A stretch of 64,000 nt of DNA from Synaphobranchus kaupii (Eukaryota; Chordata; Actinopteri; Anguilliformes; Synaphobranchidae): assembly GCA_029718625.1 (NCBI GenBank), contig CM056389.1, positions 11,208,117 through 11,272,116 of the forward strand, in the 5' to 3' direction. Every line of letters starts with the position of its first letter. Within the stretch, counting starts at the first letter, position 1. A program made the translations under genes and the position numbers. Shown piece by piece: positions 52,801 to 61,450 of the stretch. Under the pieces are notes generated by a model. That model was given only the letters and a program-made list of their open reading frames with translations, did no database searches and was not told where the DNA came from.

Positions 52801-53970
52801 GCTGCAGTAGGCAGCCCAAGTATTGTTCCTACTCATACTTCATATTATTATTATTATTAGTTGGGCTGCTGTAGGCAGCCCAAGTATTGTTCCTACTCAT
52901 ACTTCATATTATTATTATTAGTTGGGCTGCTGTAGGCAGCCAAAGTATTGTTCCTACTCATACTTCATATTATTGTTATTAGTTGGGCTGCTGTAGGCAT
53001 CCCAAGTATTGTTCCTACTCATACTTCATATTATTATTATTAGTTGGGCTGCTGTACGCAGCCCACGTATTGTTCCTACTCATACTTCATATTTTTATTA
53101 GTTGGGCTGCTGTAGGCAGCCCAAGTATTGTTCCTACTCATACTTCATATTATTATTATTAGTTGGGCTGCTGTAGGCAGCCCAAATATTGTTCCTACTC
53201 ATACTTCATATTATTATTATTAGTTGGGCTGCTGTAGGCAGCCCAAGTATTGTTCCTACTCACACTCCATATTATTAGTTGGGCTGCTGTAGGCAGCCCA
53301 CGTATTGTTCCTACTCATACTTCATATTTTTATTAGTTGGGCTGCTGTAGGCAGCCCAAGTATTGTTCCTACTCATACTTCATATTATTATTATTAGTTG
53401 GGCTGCTGTAGGCAGCCCAAATATTGTTCCTACTCATACTTCATATTATTATTATTAGTTGGGCTGCTGTACGCAGCCCACGTATTGTTCCTACTCATAC
53501 TTCATATTTTTATTAGTTGGGCTGCTGTAGGCAGCCCAAGTATTGTTCCTACTCATACTTCATATTATTATTATTAGTTGGGCTGCTGTAGGCAGCCCAA
53601 ATATTGTTCCTACTCATACTTCATATTATTATTATTAGTTGGGCTGCTGTAGGCAGCCCAAGTATTGTTCCTACTCACACTCCATATTATTAGTTGGGCT
53701 GCTGTAGGCAGCCCAATTATTGTACCTACTCATACTTCATATTATTGTAATTAGTCGGGCTGCTGTAGGCATCCCAAGTATTGTTCCTACTCATACTTCA
53801 TATTATTGTTATTAGTTGGGCTGCTGTAGGCATCCCAAGTATTGTTCCTACTCATACTTCATATTATTATTATTAGTTGGGCTGCTGTACGCAGCCCAAG
53901 TATTGTTCCTACTCATACTTCATATTTTTATTAGTTGGGCTGCTGTAGGCAGGCCAAGTATTGTTCCTAC
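37839..53970. repeat. Hairpin-bearing satellite array B (block 2)
   Basis: Sixteen kilobases of the same satellite as 28578-32627, roughly 280 units. It opens with the same order of variants as block 1 directly after the Harbinger TIR (aaatattg, cacactcc, aattattgtacc, gtaattagtcggg, gcatccc, gtacgcagcccacg, atttttattag, gcaggcc). This multi-unit block recurs many times, for example near 37910, 38560, 40510, 43020, 44680, 46360, 47170, 50100, 50900, 51550 and 53640, showing higher-order organisation with variable spacing. No gene, tRNA or other insertion was seen inside. The array ends abruptly in mid-unit, at ttgttcctac, where the LTR element begins. Confidence 0.95.
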
Positions 53971-54116
53971 TGTTGGGACAATGGACTACAAGCCCCACAA
54001 TGAACTACAGTCACTCCCGAGATAACAGTGACGCATTCAACATCGCCTCCCGACTGCAATAAAAGTTACAGCGTCCAATGCGGTCGGGCTGAGAAATGCA
54101 CGTCACTCACCCGAGG

Positions 54117-54124
54117 GATAAAAC
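54117..54124 (+). promoter_or_regulatory. Candidate LTR promoter TATA-like box
   Basis: GATAAAAC, followed by a GC-richer stretch with gagttcgctctctctgg about 20-30 bp downstream, where transcription could start. Found by eye from composition and position; the start site is not proven. Confidence 0.35.
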
Positions 54125-55168
54125 TTTGGGACCCCCCAGAGTTCGCTCTCTCTGGCGTGCGGTAACGAACTGTATGCATTAAAGAGACCAATTTACTTCG
54201 TGAACTAAATCTAAAATATTTTAACCCTTGATCACGGTTATAGTTTCAGATTTTAGAATCCGAAGTAGTGCACTAATCCAACCCGACAATTCTGTTGGAG
54301 ACTGCTCTACGGGCAGTTTGGGAATTCCAGTTCCAAAGACGACCGGTTCTCTTTGTTACTTTTGTCGACGCGAATTCCCCCGCGAGGCCTCCGACCAGGA
54401 CTACGCCTCAGGAGACTTGGACATCACCCAGGACCTGTGTTTCCAAGTCATCCATCCCGGGATCCCCTTTTTTTTATTCCCGACGACGGTCGGACGAACA
54501 CTACGAACTGCGGTGTCTGGTCTCATGAGACCGGACCTCAAGTAAGGCCGTATTATCTGGGTACAGATTGGCTGGCACCGATATGGTGATACTGTATTGC
54601 AGTTAACTGCATTTAAGTCTGATGAGATTATGCTGGGCAATAACTGTTTTTTTACTCGCTGTGTGATATATGATGTGTTGTTAGTTTCTCTAACTGTATA
54701 CCCTCACTGCATGATTTTGTGTTGCTACATATATATTCTAAAAGTGTGATTTCCCCTTTTTCGATCTGGGCACGATAGTATCCTAAATTCGGGACTAACC
54801 GTAATTAGATAACGGGATATTTATAACGCGCTTCCCCAAGCGCTAGTAGAAATAAATTCCCTAGAATCAATCACGGCTCGATTAGTGATAGAGGCATAAT
54901 TCAGCCTATTAAGAAAGTGCCAGATCTCCCTACGGCTTGAGTAGGCTCGGCCTGAGCGTGCTGAAGCCATATTCATACTTCCCTCCCTCTTCCGACACGC
55001 GTACACGCGTGTTCGTGTGCCTCACCTCCATCTTTCTTTCTCTCCCTCTTTCTTTGTCTCCGCCACGTGCACCCGCGTGCACGCGCATCCTTACCTCCTT
55101 TGTGTGTGTTCTATCTATATCACCCCGCCGTGGGATATAATCGTTTATTACCTGGTTACCCCTTTTGT

Positions 55169-55174
55169 AATAAA
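55169..55174 (+). terminator. Candidate LTR poly(A) signal
   Basis: AATAAA in the downstream third of the 5' LTR, with the equivalent copy at 61182 in the 3' LTR, where it would act on the element's transcript. An earlier AATAAA at 54851 is an alternative. Confidence 0.4.
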
Positions 55175-55441
55175 CTATATTATTTGCATCTGGTGTTGGC
55201 GTGAATATTTCAAGCATTTATAAAAAGTCACACTCACAGAACAGATACAAATCTCCCGTAATTCAACGTGGAGTATTGTTAAAGTTTAAAGGTAATTGGA
55301 CTCTATATTACTTCCACTAGAATAACCGGGTACTCCACAACGCAATTCCTTTAGCGGAATGCGCTACTTCTCGTTCTAGGGCGTTATAATTACATGAGAC
55401 TGATTAATAAATATAAATTATACATTTTGACCCTACATATT

Positions 55442-55459
55442 TGGTGCCCCGCCCGAGGA
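55442..55459 (+). promoter_or_regulatory. Primer-binding site
   Basis: TGGTGCCCCGCCCGAGGA starts four bases after the 5' LTR. It begins with TGG, the complement of the tRNA CCA end, as expected for tRNA-primed reverse transcription. The matching tRNA was not identified. Confidence 0.7.
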
Positions 55460-56062
55460 TAGTCAAGATTGAAACGGCCTGGTTTGTAAATAAACCAGGT
55501 TCTACTGACTATACGAACAAAAACTACTGAGAAAATTATCTATACATTTATTTTCCAAATTTTCATTAAATCAACATTACTACCGTTTTTTTTCTGTGAG
55601 TACAAAAAGTTGACTTTTTGTTCATACTTGAAAAAGCGCATGGGACAGGCCCATGTGCTAAGTAGGTGAATATTCACAAAGCGCCGCCGGGTGGCGTCAC
55701 GAGCCATTTTCTAGCCTGCTCCATAGGATAGACTAATTGTGCTTGCGAACAATTGTACTGTGGTGGTAGCGTTTGTTTTTACCCAACTTGTTTCTTTGAC
55801 AGTCTAATAATATTAGTTAGCTATTAACAAGTCATAACTTAAATGTATTGATTTATTAATAGTCAAACCAAATTAATTTATAGCTGTAAATTAACAACTT
55901 TGGAGTTAAATCTTCTATAGAGTTTTCTTCATTTGTCTCTGAAACACATATCATTTAGAATTTACTTCTACCCTGCAACCCCTGTGTTTGAAGTGAGTGG
56001 TATTACCGCATTATACCTCAGCAACTACACAGTTGCTACGCGTATCTCCTGGCACAGACTAA

Positions 56063-56511
56063 CCGCAGTTAATCACGGACCCCGTGCGCAGTTAATCACG
56101 GACCCCGTGGGCCTGCGCAGTAAAGGGCAAGACCCCTACAGGCAGTATACGGTAGCGACCATCTGGTCGTCTTTTGGCAGCACGCCTTGCAGCCGCAGTT
56201 AGTCACGCATCCCGTTGGGCCTGCGCAGTAAAGGGCAAGACCCCTACAGGCAGTGTACGGTAGTGACTATCTGGTTGTCTTTTGGCAGCACGAGTTGAAA
56301 CCGCAGTCAGTCACGCATCCCGTTGGACCTGCGCAGTATAGGGCAAGATCCCTACAGGCAGTGTACGGTAGTGACTATCTGATTGTCCTTTGCATTTGGC
56401 AGCACGCCTTGCAACCGCAGTCAATCACGGACCCCGTTGGGACTGAGCAGTATAGGGCAAGACCCCTACAGGCAGTGGATGGTAGTGACTAACTGGTTGT
56501 CTTTTGGACCC
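56063..56511 (+). repeat. Tandem repeats of 106-114 bp in the retrotransposon leader
   Basis: Four imperfect copies beginning at about 56087, 56193, 56301 and 56415, with a partial extra start at 56063. Each has cgcagt(t/c)a, then tcacg, then gcgcagta, aagacccctacaggcagt, ggtagtgact and cttttggcagcac. They lie between the PBS and gag, in the transcribed leader. Leader repeats in retroelements can act as enhancers or packaging signals; which, if either, applies here is unknown. Confidence 0.85.
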
Positions 56512-56559
56512 ATTGTTGTCACATTGTACCCAACCCCCAATATTGAGAATACCTATTTA

Positions 56560-56707
56560 GTTATTTTAATTTACTTTAATATAATTTTTTTTTTCAAATT
56601 ATAATTTTTTTTTAAAAATTCTTTTAAAATTTAATTTAAATTTAAATTTAAACTTTATTTGGTTTTAATTTTTTTTTATTTTATTTTCTGATTGTTTGCC
56701 TAAATAG
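56560..56707 (+). promoter_or_regulatory. AT-rich tract and possible 3' splice site before gag
   Basis: About 140 bp made almost only of A and T, with long T runs, ends in a T-rich stretch and tgcctaaatag (AG at 56706-56707) eight bases before the gag ATG. This resembles a polypyrimidine tract plus acceptor and would allow a spliced gag mRNA that skips upstream ATGs in the 1.3-kb leader (one is at 55640). This is inference only; no donor was fixed. Confidence 0.4.
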
Positions 56708-56715
56708 GTTCCAAC

Positions 56716-58776
56716 ATGAGTGTCCGCCTTAACCAGGCCTCAGACACTGAGGGAACTCTTCCGCTTCTGGAACAAATTACCCTCTCAGAATTTGTTTCCC
56801 AGCTCATCCAGCTGTCTGACCAAGACAGGGATGAACTCCAGCAGCATAGTGCTGAGGAGTGTGAGGCAGAGGTGAATCGCCTAGTTCAGCTAGTGCAAGA
56901 TCCCTCTCGGGGAACGCTGACAGTTCAAGAGACTGTTGGGCGTTTATTTATGCTCCAGCACCGACAGGCGGATTTAGAAATAAAAGCTCTGCGCGCAGAA
57001 ATTAAGACCCTGAACCGGAGTAATGAGAGGCTCAACTCTGAGGTACAAGATCTCCGTCATGACCTCAAGAGAGCCCCTGATGCCTTGGAGGAACACACCT
57101 CCAAGCCTGATGAGAGTGAGCTGAGCCAGGCTGCAGCCACCTCGTCGCTTTCCCGCGGACATTCCCAGGAGCTCCCTGCCTCCAGGCCCGGTCACCAAGC
57201 TAGAGTGTCTGTCACAAGCTCCCTCCGTGATAGCTTCAAAGGAGGAGAGCACTCAGTCTCAGAAGATGAGACTGAATACTATGGGAGCGTTTCCCGTGAC
57301 TCCCGGAGAGGTCTCGCCCGGCGCCAAGACGCTCATTCTAGACATGGGTCTAGAGATTGCTCCACTGAACGCCGTCGTTTAACCCGTGACTCACCTTCTC
57401 GCTCACCCTCTAGAGAAGAGAAGAGGAGGAGTGGGTTGCTTCCCCCTTTCCTTCCCTCGCGAAGGAGGGAACAAGAGGTCCATTTTGAGGCCTCACCCTC
57501 ACTTCATGGAGATCGCAGCATGTCCTGTGGCCGTAGAAGTGTACGGTATGATTCCGCTTCTCCTCCTCGAAGGAGTAGAGATACCTTGCGGTATGACTCT
57601 GCCTCCCCGCCTAGGAGGAGCAGAGATGCGTCCCATAATAAATCTGCCTTCCCGCAAAGACGGCGCAGAGATACTTTGCGGTACGAATCCGCATCCCCTC
57701 CCAGAAGGAAGACAGATATGCGACGTCGTGACTCCACTTCACCATACAGAAGTGGATCAAGCATGTCACGTTGTGACTCTGCTTCTCGGTCCCGAAGTAG
57801 GGCCGATATTTATTGCGATACTTACCATGATCGCAGAGAAGCCACACCCTCTCAGCCTAGGCGTAATGCATATGATGTTCACGCCCGTACGCGAACCACT
57901 TGGTCTGAGGGAGAGTCCAGCTCATCCGAGAGCGACTATGAGTTCCATAAGCCGCGCAGCTGGGGACCAAGGCATGGCCCACGCTTTAAGCATCTGGACT
58001 CTATAGCTAAGGACATTGAACAGTTTGATCCTGAAAAACAGGGTCATAATGTGGAGGATTACCTCCGTGAGCTTGAGCGCTGCCTCTCAGACCTACCCAA
58101 CGCCACAAGGCAGGAGCGGGTTAAGCTGATTTGGAAGACGTCGTCTAGGTCTGTCCGGGCATTTATTCATTCGCAGCCCCTTATTGTGCGGGAAAGTTTC
58201 TCCCAGCTCAGTAGGGCCCTGATAGAGGAATTCTCCCCCTTTGCCAATGAAACATCGGCAACCATTTCTGCCCTCCAGATAAGGCACCGCCGCTCTGAAG
58301 CACCCAAAGAGTTCTACAACAGGTTGAAGCATGCCTTCTTTCAAGGGAGAAATGGGCCCGGTCTAACAGAAGACCGCGCCTTCAAATCCCTCTTTCTGCA
58401 CAACCTGCATTCATGTATAAGAACTCACGTCACCCTGATGACTCAGATAGACAACCCTCCCATGCACGAAATCCGACGGATAGCACAGGTTGCTTGGGAG
58501 ACAGTCGCCCACACTGGCGATAGGGGGGATGAAGACCCTAAGGTGCTGGCGACTCAGAGCTCCTCAAATGTTCCGTTGGAACCTGAGGACTCAGTAGTTT
58601 CAATTTTAAAAAACACTGCACACTCTTCACGTCATGACAGTGTGAAAGGGGGGTGGAAAGGGGGACAGAATAAACCCCAGGGGGGTGACATCCACCACCT
58701 AACAGGTGACGAGAAAGGGGACAACGGCTACTTCTCCCATCAGGAGAAAATTGCAGGCGGCTCTTTTCACTCATGA
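56716..58776 (+). CDS. gag: Gag polyprotein of the LTR retrotransposon
   Basis: 686 aa, intact. Gag forms the particle that packages the element's RNA. Seen in order: an acidic N-terminal part with a predicted coiled coil (about residues 85-120, with ALRAEIKTLNRSNERL); a Ser/Arg-rich region (about 190-250); a run of imperfect RS repeats (about 275-345, RYDSASPPRRSRD-like, four or more copies); a capsid-like helical domain (about 420-600, with FDPEKQGHNVEDYLREL and EEFSPFANETSA); and a Gly/Lys-rich tail with KGGWKGGQNKPQGG. No CCHC zinc knuckle is present. The ATG at 56716 is chosen because it opens the frame directly after the AT-rich leader. The frame closes with TGA at 58774, followed by CTAG, and then stays open into the protease. 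Confidence 0.88.
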   Translation: MSVRLNQASDTEGTLPLLEQITLSEFVSQLIQLSDQDRDELQQHSAEECEAEVNRLVQLVQDPSRGTLTVQETVGRLFMLQHRQADLEIKALRAEIKTLNRSNERLNSEVQDLRHDLKRAPDALEEHTSKPDESELSQAAATSSLSRGHSQELPASRPGHQARVSVTSSLRDSFKGGEHSVSEDETEYYGSVSRDSRRGLARRQDAHSRHGSRDCSTERRRLTRDSPSRSPSREEKRRSGLLPPFLPSRRREQEVHFEASPSLHGDRSMSCGRRSVRYDSASPPRRSRDTLRYDSASPPRRSRDASHNKSAFPQRRRRDTLRYESASPPRRKTDMRRRDSTSPYRSGSSMSRCDSASRSRSRADIYCDTYHDRREATPSQPRRNAYDVHARTRTTWSEGESSSSESDYEFHKPRSWGPRHGPRFKHLDSIAKDIEQFDPEKQGHNVEDYLRELERCLSDLPNATRQERVKLIWKTSSRSVRAFIHSQPLIVRESFSQLSRALIEEFSPFANETSATISALQIRHRRSEAPKEFYNRLKHAFFQGRNGPGLTEDRAFKSLFLHNLHSCIRTHVTLMTQIDNPPMHEIRRIAQVAWETVAHTGDRGDEDPKVLATQSSSNVPLEPEDSVVSILKNTAHSSRHDSVKGGWKGGQNKPQGGDIHHLTGDEKGDNGYFSHQEKIAGGSFHS

Positions 58777-58780
58777 CTAG
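58771..58780 (+). promoter_or_regulatory. Candidate stop-codon readthrough site between gag and pro
   Basis: TCA TGA CTA G: the Gag stop codon is followed by CTAG, and the same frame stays open for 280 codons. UGA followed by CUAG is an established strong readthrough context in metazoan genes and some viruses. Use here is inferred from the sequence. Confidence 0.65.
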
Positions 58781-59619
58781 GCCAAGTACCTCCCCCTTTT
58801 CCGAGAGTGTACCACACTGGAAGGGGGGAGGAACCCTTGAGTGAGACGGCTCCCTCGTCTATTGAGCCATGGCCTTGTGAAGCCCTAGCCGTTGCACAAC
58901 CCTACCCCTTTCTACAGTTTCCGGGTGCTTTGATCCAGAAAAGTAATGCTAAACGCATATACACAGCCGTTCTGGTTGGAAATTGTCTGGACCTCAAAGC
59001 CTTGTTGGACACAGGATCAGAAATCAGCCTGATGTGTTCCAACATGCTCACAGAGATCCCCAAAAGGACTCTCACTATCGGTAGGTGCCTCTGGGTACAT
59101 ACCTGCAACCACAGCCTCATCAGTTACACCCAAGACCAAGCTCCTATCACCCATAGAGCTCGGCTGGAAGTGACTTTCCCGGAGATGAAGGATCCGCACC
59201 CTGTGCGCATCTCCAAGGCTCCCACTGAACCACAACCGGTAGGTCAGAAACTGCTGGGCGAGTTGGCTAGCTCACCCGTTGGTGGGGAGGTAAATCCTTC
59301 CTCTCTGGAAGAACCTAACCACCTATGTCAAGGCGCTGAGGTTCAGAAACAGCTCACCAAGGCTGGTGCACTAGGGACAGACACCCAGCGACAGGAACTT
59401 AGGCACCTGGTTTATGACCCCCAAGCTATATGCACCAGGGACACTGATGATGGTAGTGTCACAAGCACTCGCACTGTGCACACTCCCACAAAGCTGGGCA
59501 CCCTACCCAAATTTGTGCATCAGTACAAGATCCCTAAACGGCAGAAGAGCTACCTAGCAGGGTTGTTAACTGCAACGTCCGTGGTTGGGCCGCTGTTTGT
59601 GGTCAGGCTCTCTTTCTGA
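58777..59619 (+). CDS. pro: Aspartic protease region, in the same frame as Gag after a TGA
   Basis: An open frame of 280 codons continues directly from the Gag stop in the same phase. The active-site motif LLDTGSEISLM (catalytic Asp at 59008-59010) is that of retroviral-type proteases, which act as dimers to cleave Gag. Upstream, IYTAVLVGNCLDLKAL is the usual strand before the motif. The downstream part (LEVTFPEMKDPHPVRI) may be the rest of the fold, but a clear C-terminal hydrophobic-Gly motif was not recognised. The last 130 residues resemble nothing known to me and could be what remains where pol was lost. No good ATG lies between the TGA and the protease motif, so expression as a Gag-protease fusion by readthrough is more likely than independent initiation. 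Confidence 0.75.
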   Translation, partial: LGQVPPPFPRVYHTGRGEEPLSETAPSSIEPWPCEALAVAQPYPFLQFPGALIQKSNAKRIYTAVLVGNCLDLKALLDTGSEISLMCSNMLTEIPKRTLTIGRCLWVHTCNHSLISYTQDQAPITHRARLEVTFPEMKDPHPVRISKAPTEPQPVGQKLLGELASSPVGGEVNPSSLEEPNHLCQGAEVQKQLTKAGALGTDTQRQELRHLVYDPQAICTRDTDDGSVTSTRTVHTPTKLGTLPKFVHQYKIPKRQKSYLAGLLTATSVVGPLFVVRLSF

Positions 59620-59974
59620 CAAAGTAGTTGAGTGATAGACAAAGGAGATCTCCTATTGCCTTTCGCTCACCACACACTTTCCTCTTTCCTCTTCCTTTCC
59701 CCTGTCTTGTTTGTCCTCTTTCACTTGCCACAAGGTGTTAGTAACATACTCAGGGACAGGAAGGGTACTATGAATGATCCTTCCTAGAGGCTTAGTAGTG
59801 TGTTTTTCTCTGTCTTTTGTTTTGGTGCTCATTTGCCTAGCATTAATTGCCCAGATATACTCAGCCAAATTGCGTGCCCAGATGTCGGCCAATAACCGCT
59901 TGTGATGAACTTGTGACCACCAATAACCGACTTTGTGCTCCCAGGATTACAGTGTCAAACCTCATCCTAGGACC
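59620..59974 (+). other. Non-coding remnant between protease and PPT
   Basis: About 355 bp, with a pyrimidine-rich stretch at 59680-59730. No reverse transcriptase, RNase H, integrase or envelope motif was seen in any frame. This is where about 3 kb of pol would be expected. Confidence 0.6.
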
Positions 59975-59983
59975 AAGGGGGGA
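59975..59983 (+). promoter_or_regulatory. Polypurine tract
   Basis: AAGGGGGGA immediately before the 3' LTR (TGTTGGG at 59984); the expected primer site for plus-strand DNA synthesis. Confidence 0.8.
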
Positions 59984-61450
59984 TGTTGGGACAATGGACT
60001 ACAAGCCCCACAATGAACTACAGTCACTCCCGAGATAACAGTGACGCATTCAACATCGCCTCCCGACTGCAATAAAAGTTACAGCGTCCAATGCGGTCGG
60101 GCTGAGAAATGCACGTCACTCACCCGAGGGATAAAACTTTGGGACCCCCCAGAGTTCGCTCTCTCTGGCGTGCGGTAACGAACTGTATGCATTAAAGAGA
60201 CCAATTTACTTCGTGAACTAAATCTAAAATATTTTAACCCTTGATCACGGTTATAGTTTCAGATTTTAGAATCCGAAGTAGTGCACTAATCCAACCCGAC
60301 AATTCTGTTGGAGACTGCTCTACGGGCAGTTTGGGAATTCCAGTTCCAAAGACGACCGGTTCTCTTTGTTACTTTTGTCGACGCGAATTCCCCCGCGAGG
60401 CCTCCGACCAGGACTACGCCTCAGGAGACTTGGACATCACCCAGGACCTGTGTTTCCAAGTCATCCATCCCGGGATCCCCTTTTTTTTATTCCCGACGAC
60501 GGTCGGACGAACACTACGAACTGCGGTGTCTGGTCTCATGAGACCGGACCTCAAGTAAGGCCGTATTATCTGGGTACAGATTGGCTGGCACCGATATGGT
60601 GATACTGTATTGCAGTTAACTGCATTTAAGTCTGATGAGATTATGCTGGGCAATAACTGTTTTTTTACTCGCTGTGTGATATATGATGTGTTGTTAGTTT
60701 CTCTAACTGTATACCCTCACTGCATGATTTTGTGTTGCTACATATATATTCTAAAAGTGTGATTTCCCCTTTTTCGATCTGGGCACGATAGTATCCTAAA
60801 TTCGGGACTAACCGTAATTAGATAACGGGATATTTATAACGCGCTTCCCCAAGCGCTAGTAGAAATAAATTCCCTAGAATCAATCACGGCTCGATTAGTG
60901 ATAGAGGCATAATTCAGCCTATTAAGAAAGTGCCAGATCTCCCTACGGCTTGAGTAGGCTCGGCCTGAGCGTGCTGAAGCCATATTCATACTTCCCTCCC
61001 TCTTCCGACACGCGTACACGCGTGTTCGTGTGCCTCACCTCCATCTTTCTTTCTCTCCCTCTTTCTTTGTCTCCGCCACGTGCACCCGCGTGCACGCGCA
61101 TCCTTACCTCCTTTGTGTGTGTTCTATCTATATCACCCCGCCGTGGGATATAATCGTTTATTACCTGGTTACCCCTTTTGTAATAAACTATATTATTTGC
61201 ATCTGGTGTTGGCGTGAATATTTCAAGCATTTATAAAAAGTCACACTCACAGAACAGATACAAATCTCCCGTAATTCAACGTGGAGTATTGTTAAAGTTT
61301 AAAGGTAATTGGACTCTATATTACTTCCACTAGAATAACCGGGTACTCCACAACGCAATTCCTTTAGCGGAATGCGCTACTTCTCGTTCTAGGGCGTTAT
61401 AATTACATGAGACTGATTAATAAATATAAATTATACATTTTGACCCTACA
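59984..61450 (+). repeat. 3' LTR
   Basis: 1467 bp; equals the 5' LTR at an offset of 6013, with no difference noticed. It ends TGACCCTACA and is followed at once by ctattttcagcaaagagag, mid-unit of array A. Confidence 0.95.

Larger units (their letters stand above)
53971..55437 (+). repeat. 5' LTR
   Basis: 1467 bp from TGTTGGGACAATGG to TTTTGACCCTACA. Every reading frame and landmark compared matches the 3' LTR at a constant offset of 6013, and no difference was noticed. A TATA-like GATAAAAC lies at 54117 and AATAAA signals at 54851 and 55169. Small open frames inside it (for example 54228-54545) appear in both LTRs and are not considered genes. Confidence 0.95.
53971..61450 (+). mobile_element. 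LTR retrotransposon with Gag and protease but no pol (probably Ty3/Gypsy-like)
   Basis: A 7480-bp element: two 1467-bp LTRs with TG...CA ends, a primer-binding site, a 1.3-kb leader with internal repeats, Gag, a same-frame aspartic protease, a polypurine tract and the 3' LTR. Reverse transcriptase, RNase H and integrase are absent; only 364 bp separate the protease stop from the 3' LTR. It is thus a non-autonomous derivative. The superfamily cannot be settled without pol; Ty3/Gypsy-like is the best guess from the Gag capsid and protease. No envelope gene is seen. The flanks are array B (left) and array A (right), without a matching target duplication. Confidence 0.9.

Noticed and set aside
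28857..54025. Recurring frames beginning MGCCRHPKYCSYS in array B (28857, 47743, 51783, 53816)
   Set aside because: They are translations of satellite units whose (ATT)n length varies freely; there is no sign of coding constraint, and the last one runs into the LTR.
54228..54640. Overlapping short frames in the LTRs (and equivalents at 60241-60653)
   Set aside because: They are identical in both LTRs because the LTRs are identical; frames overlap on both strands and match no recognisable family.
57386..58006. 206-aa plus-strand frame inside gag, and antisense frames at 57504-57847
   Set aside because: They are out-of-frame shadows produced by the repetitive Ser/Arg coding region of Gag.
53971..61450. 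Endogenous retrovirus with an envelope gene
   Set aside because: No envelope, reverse transcriptase or integrase motif is seen in any frame; only Gag and protease are supported.
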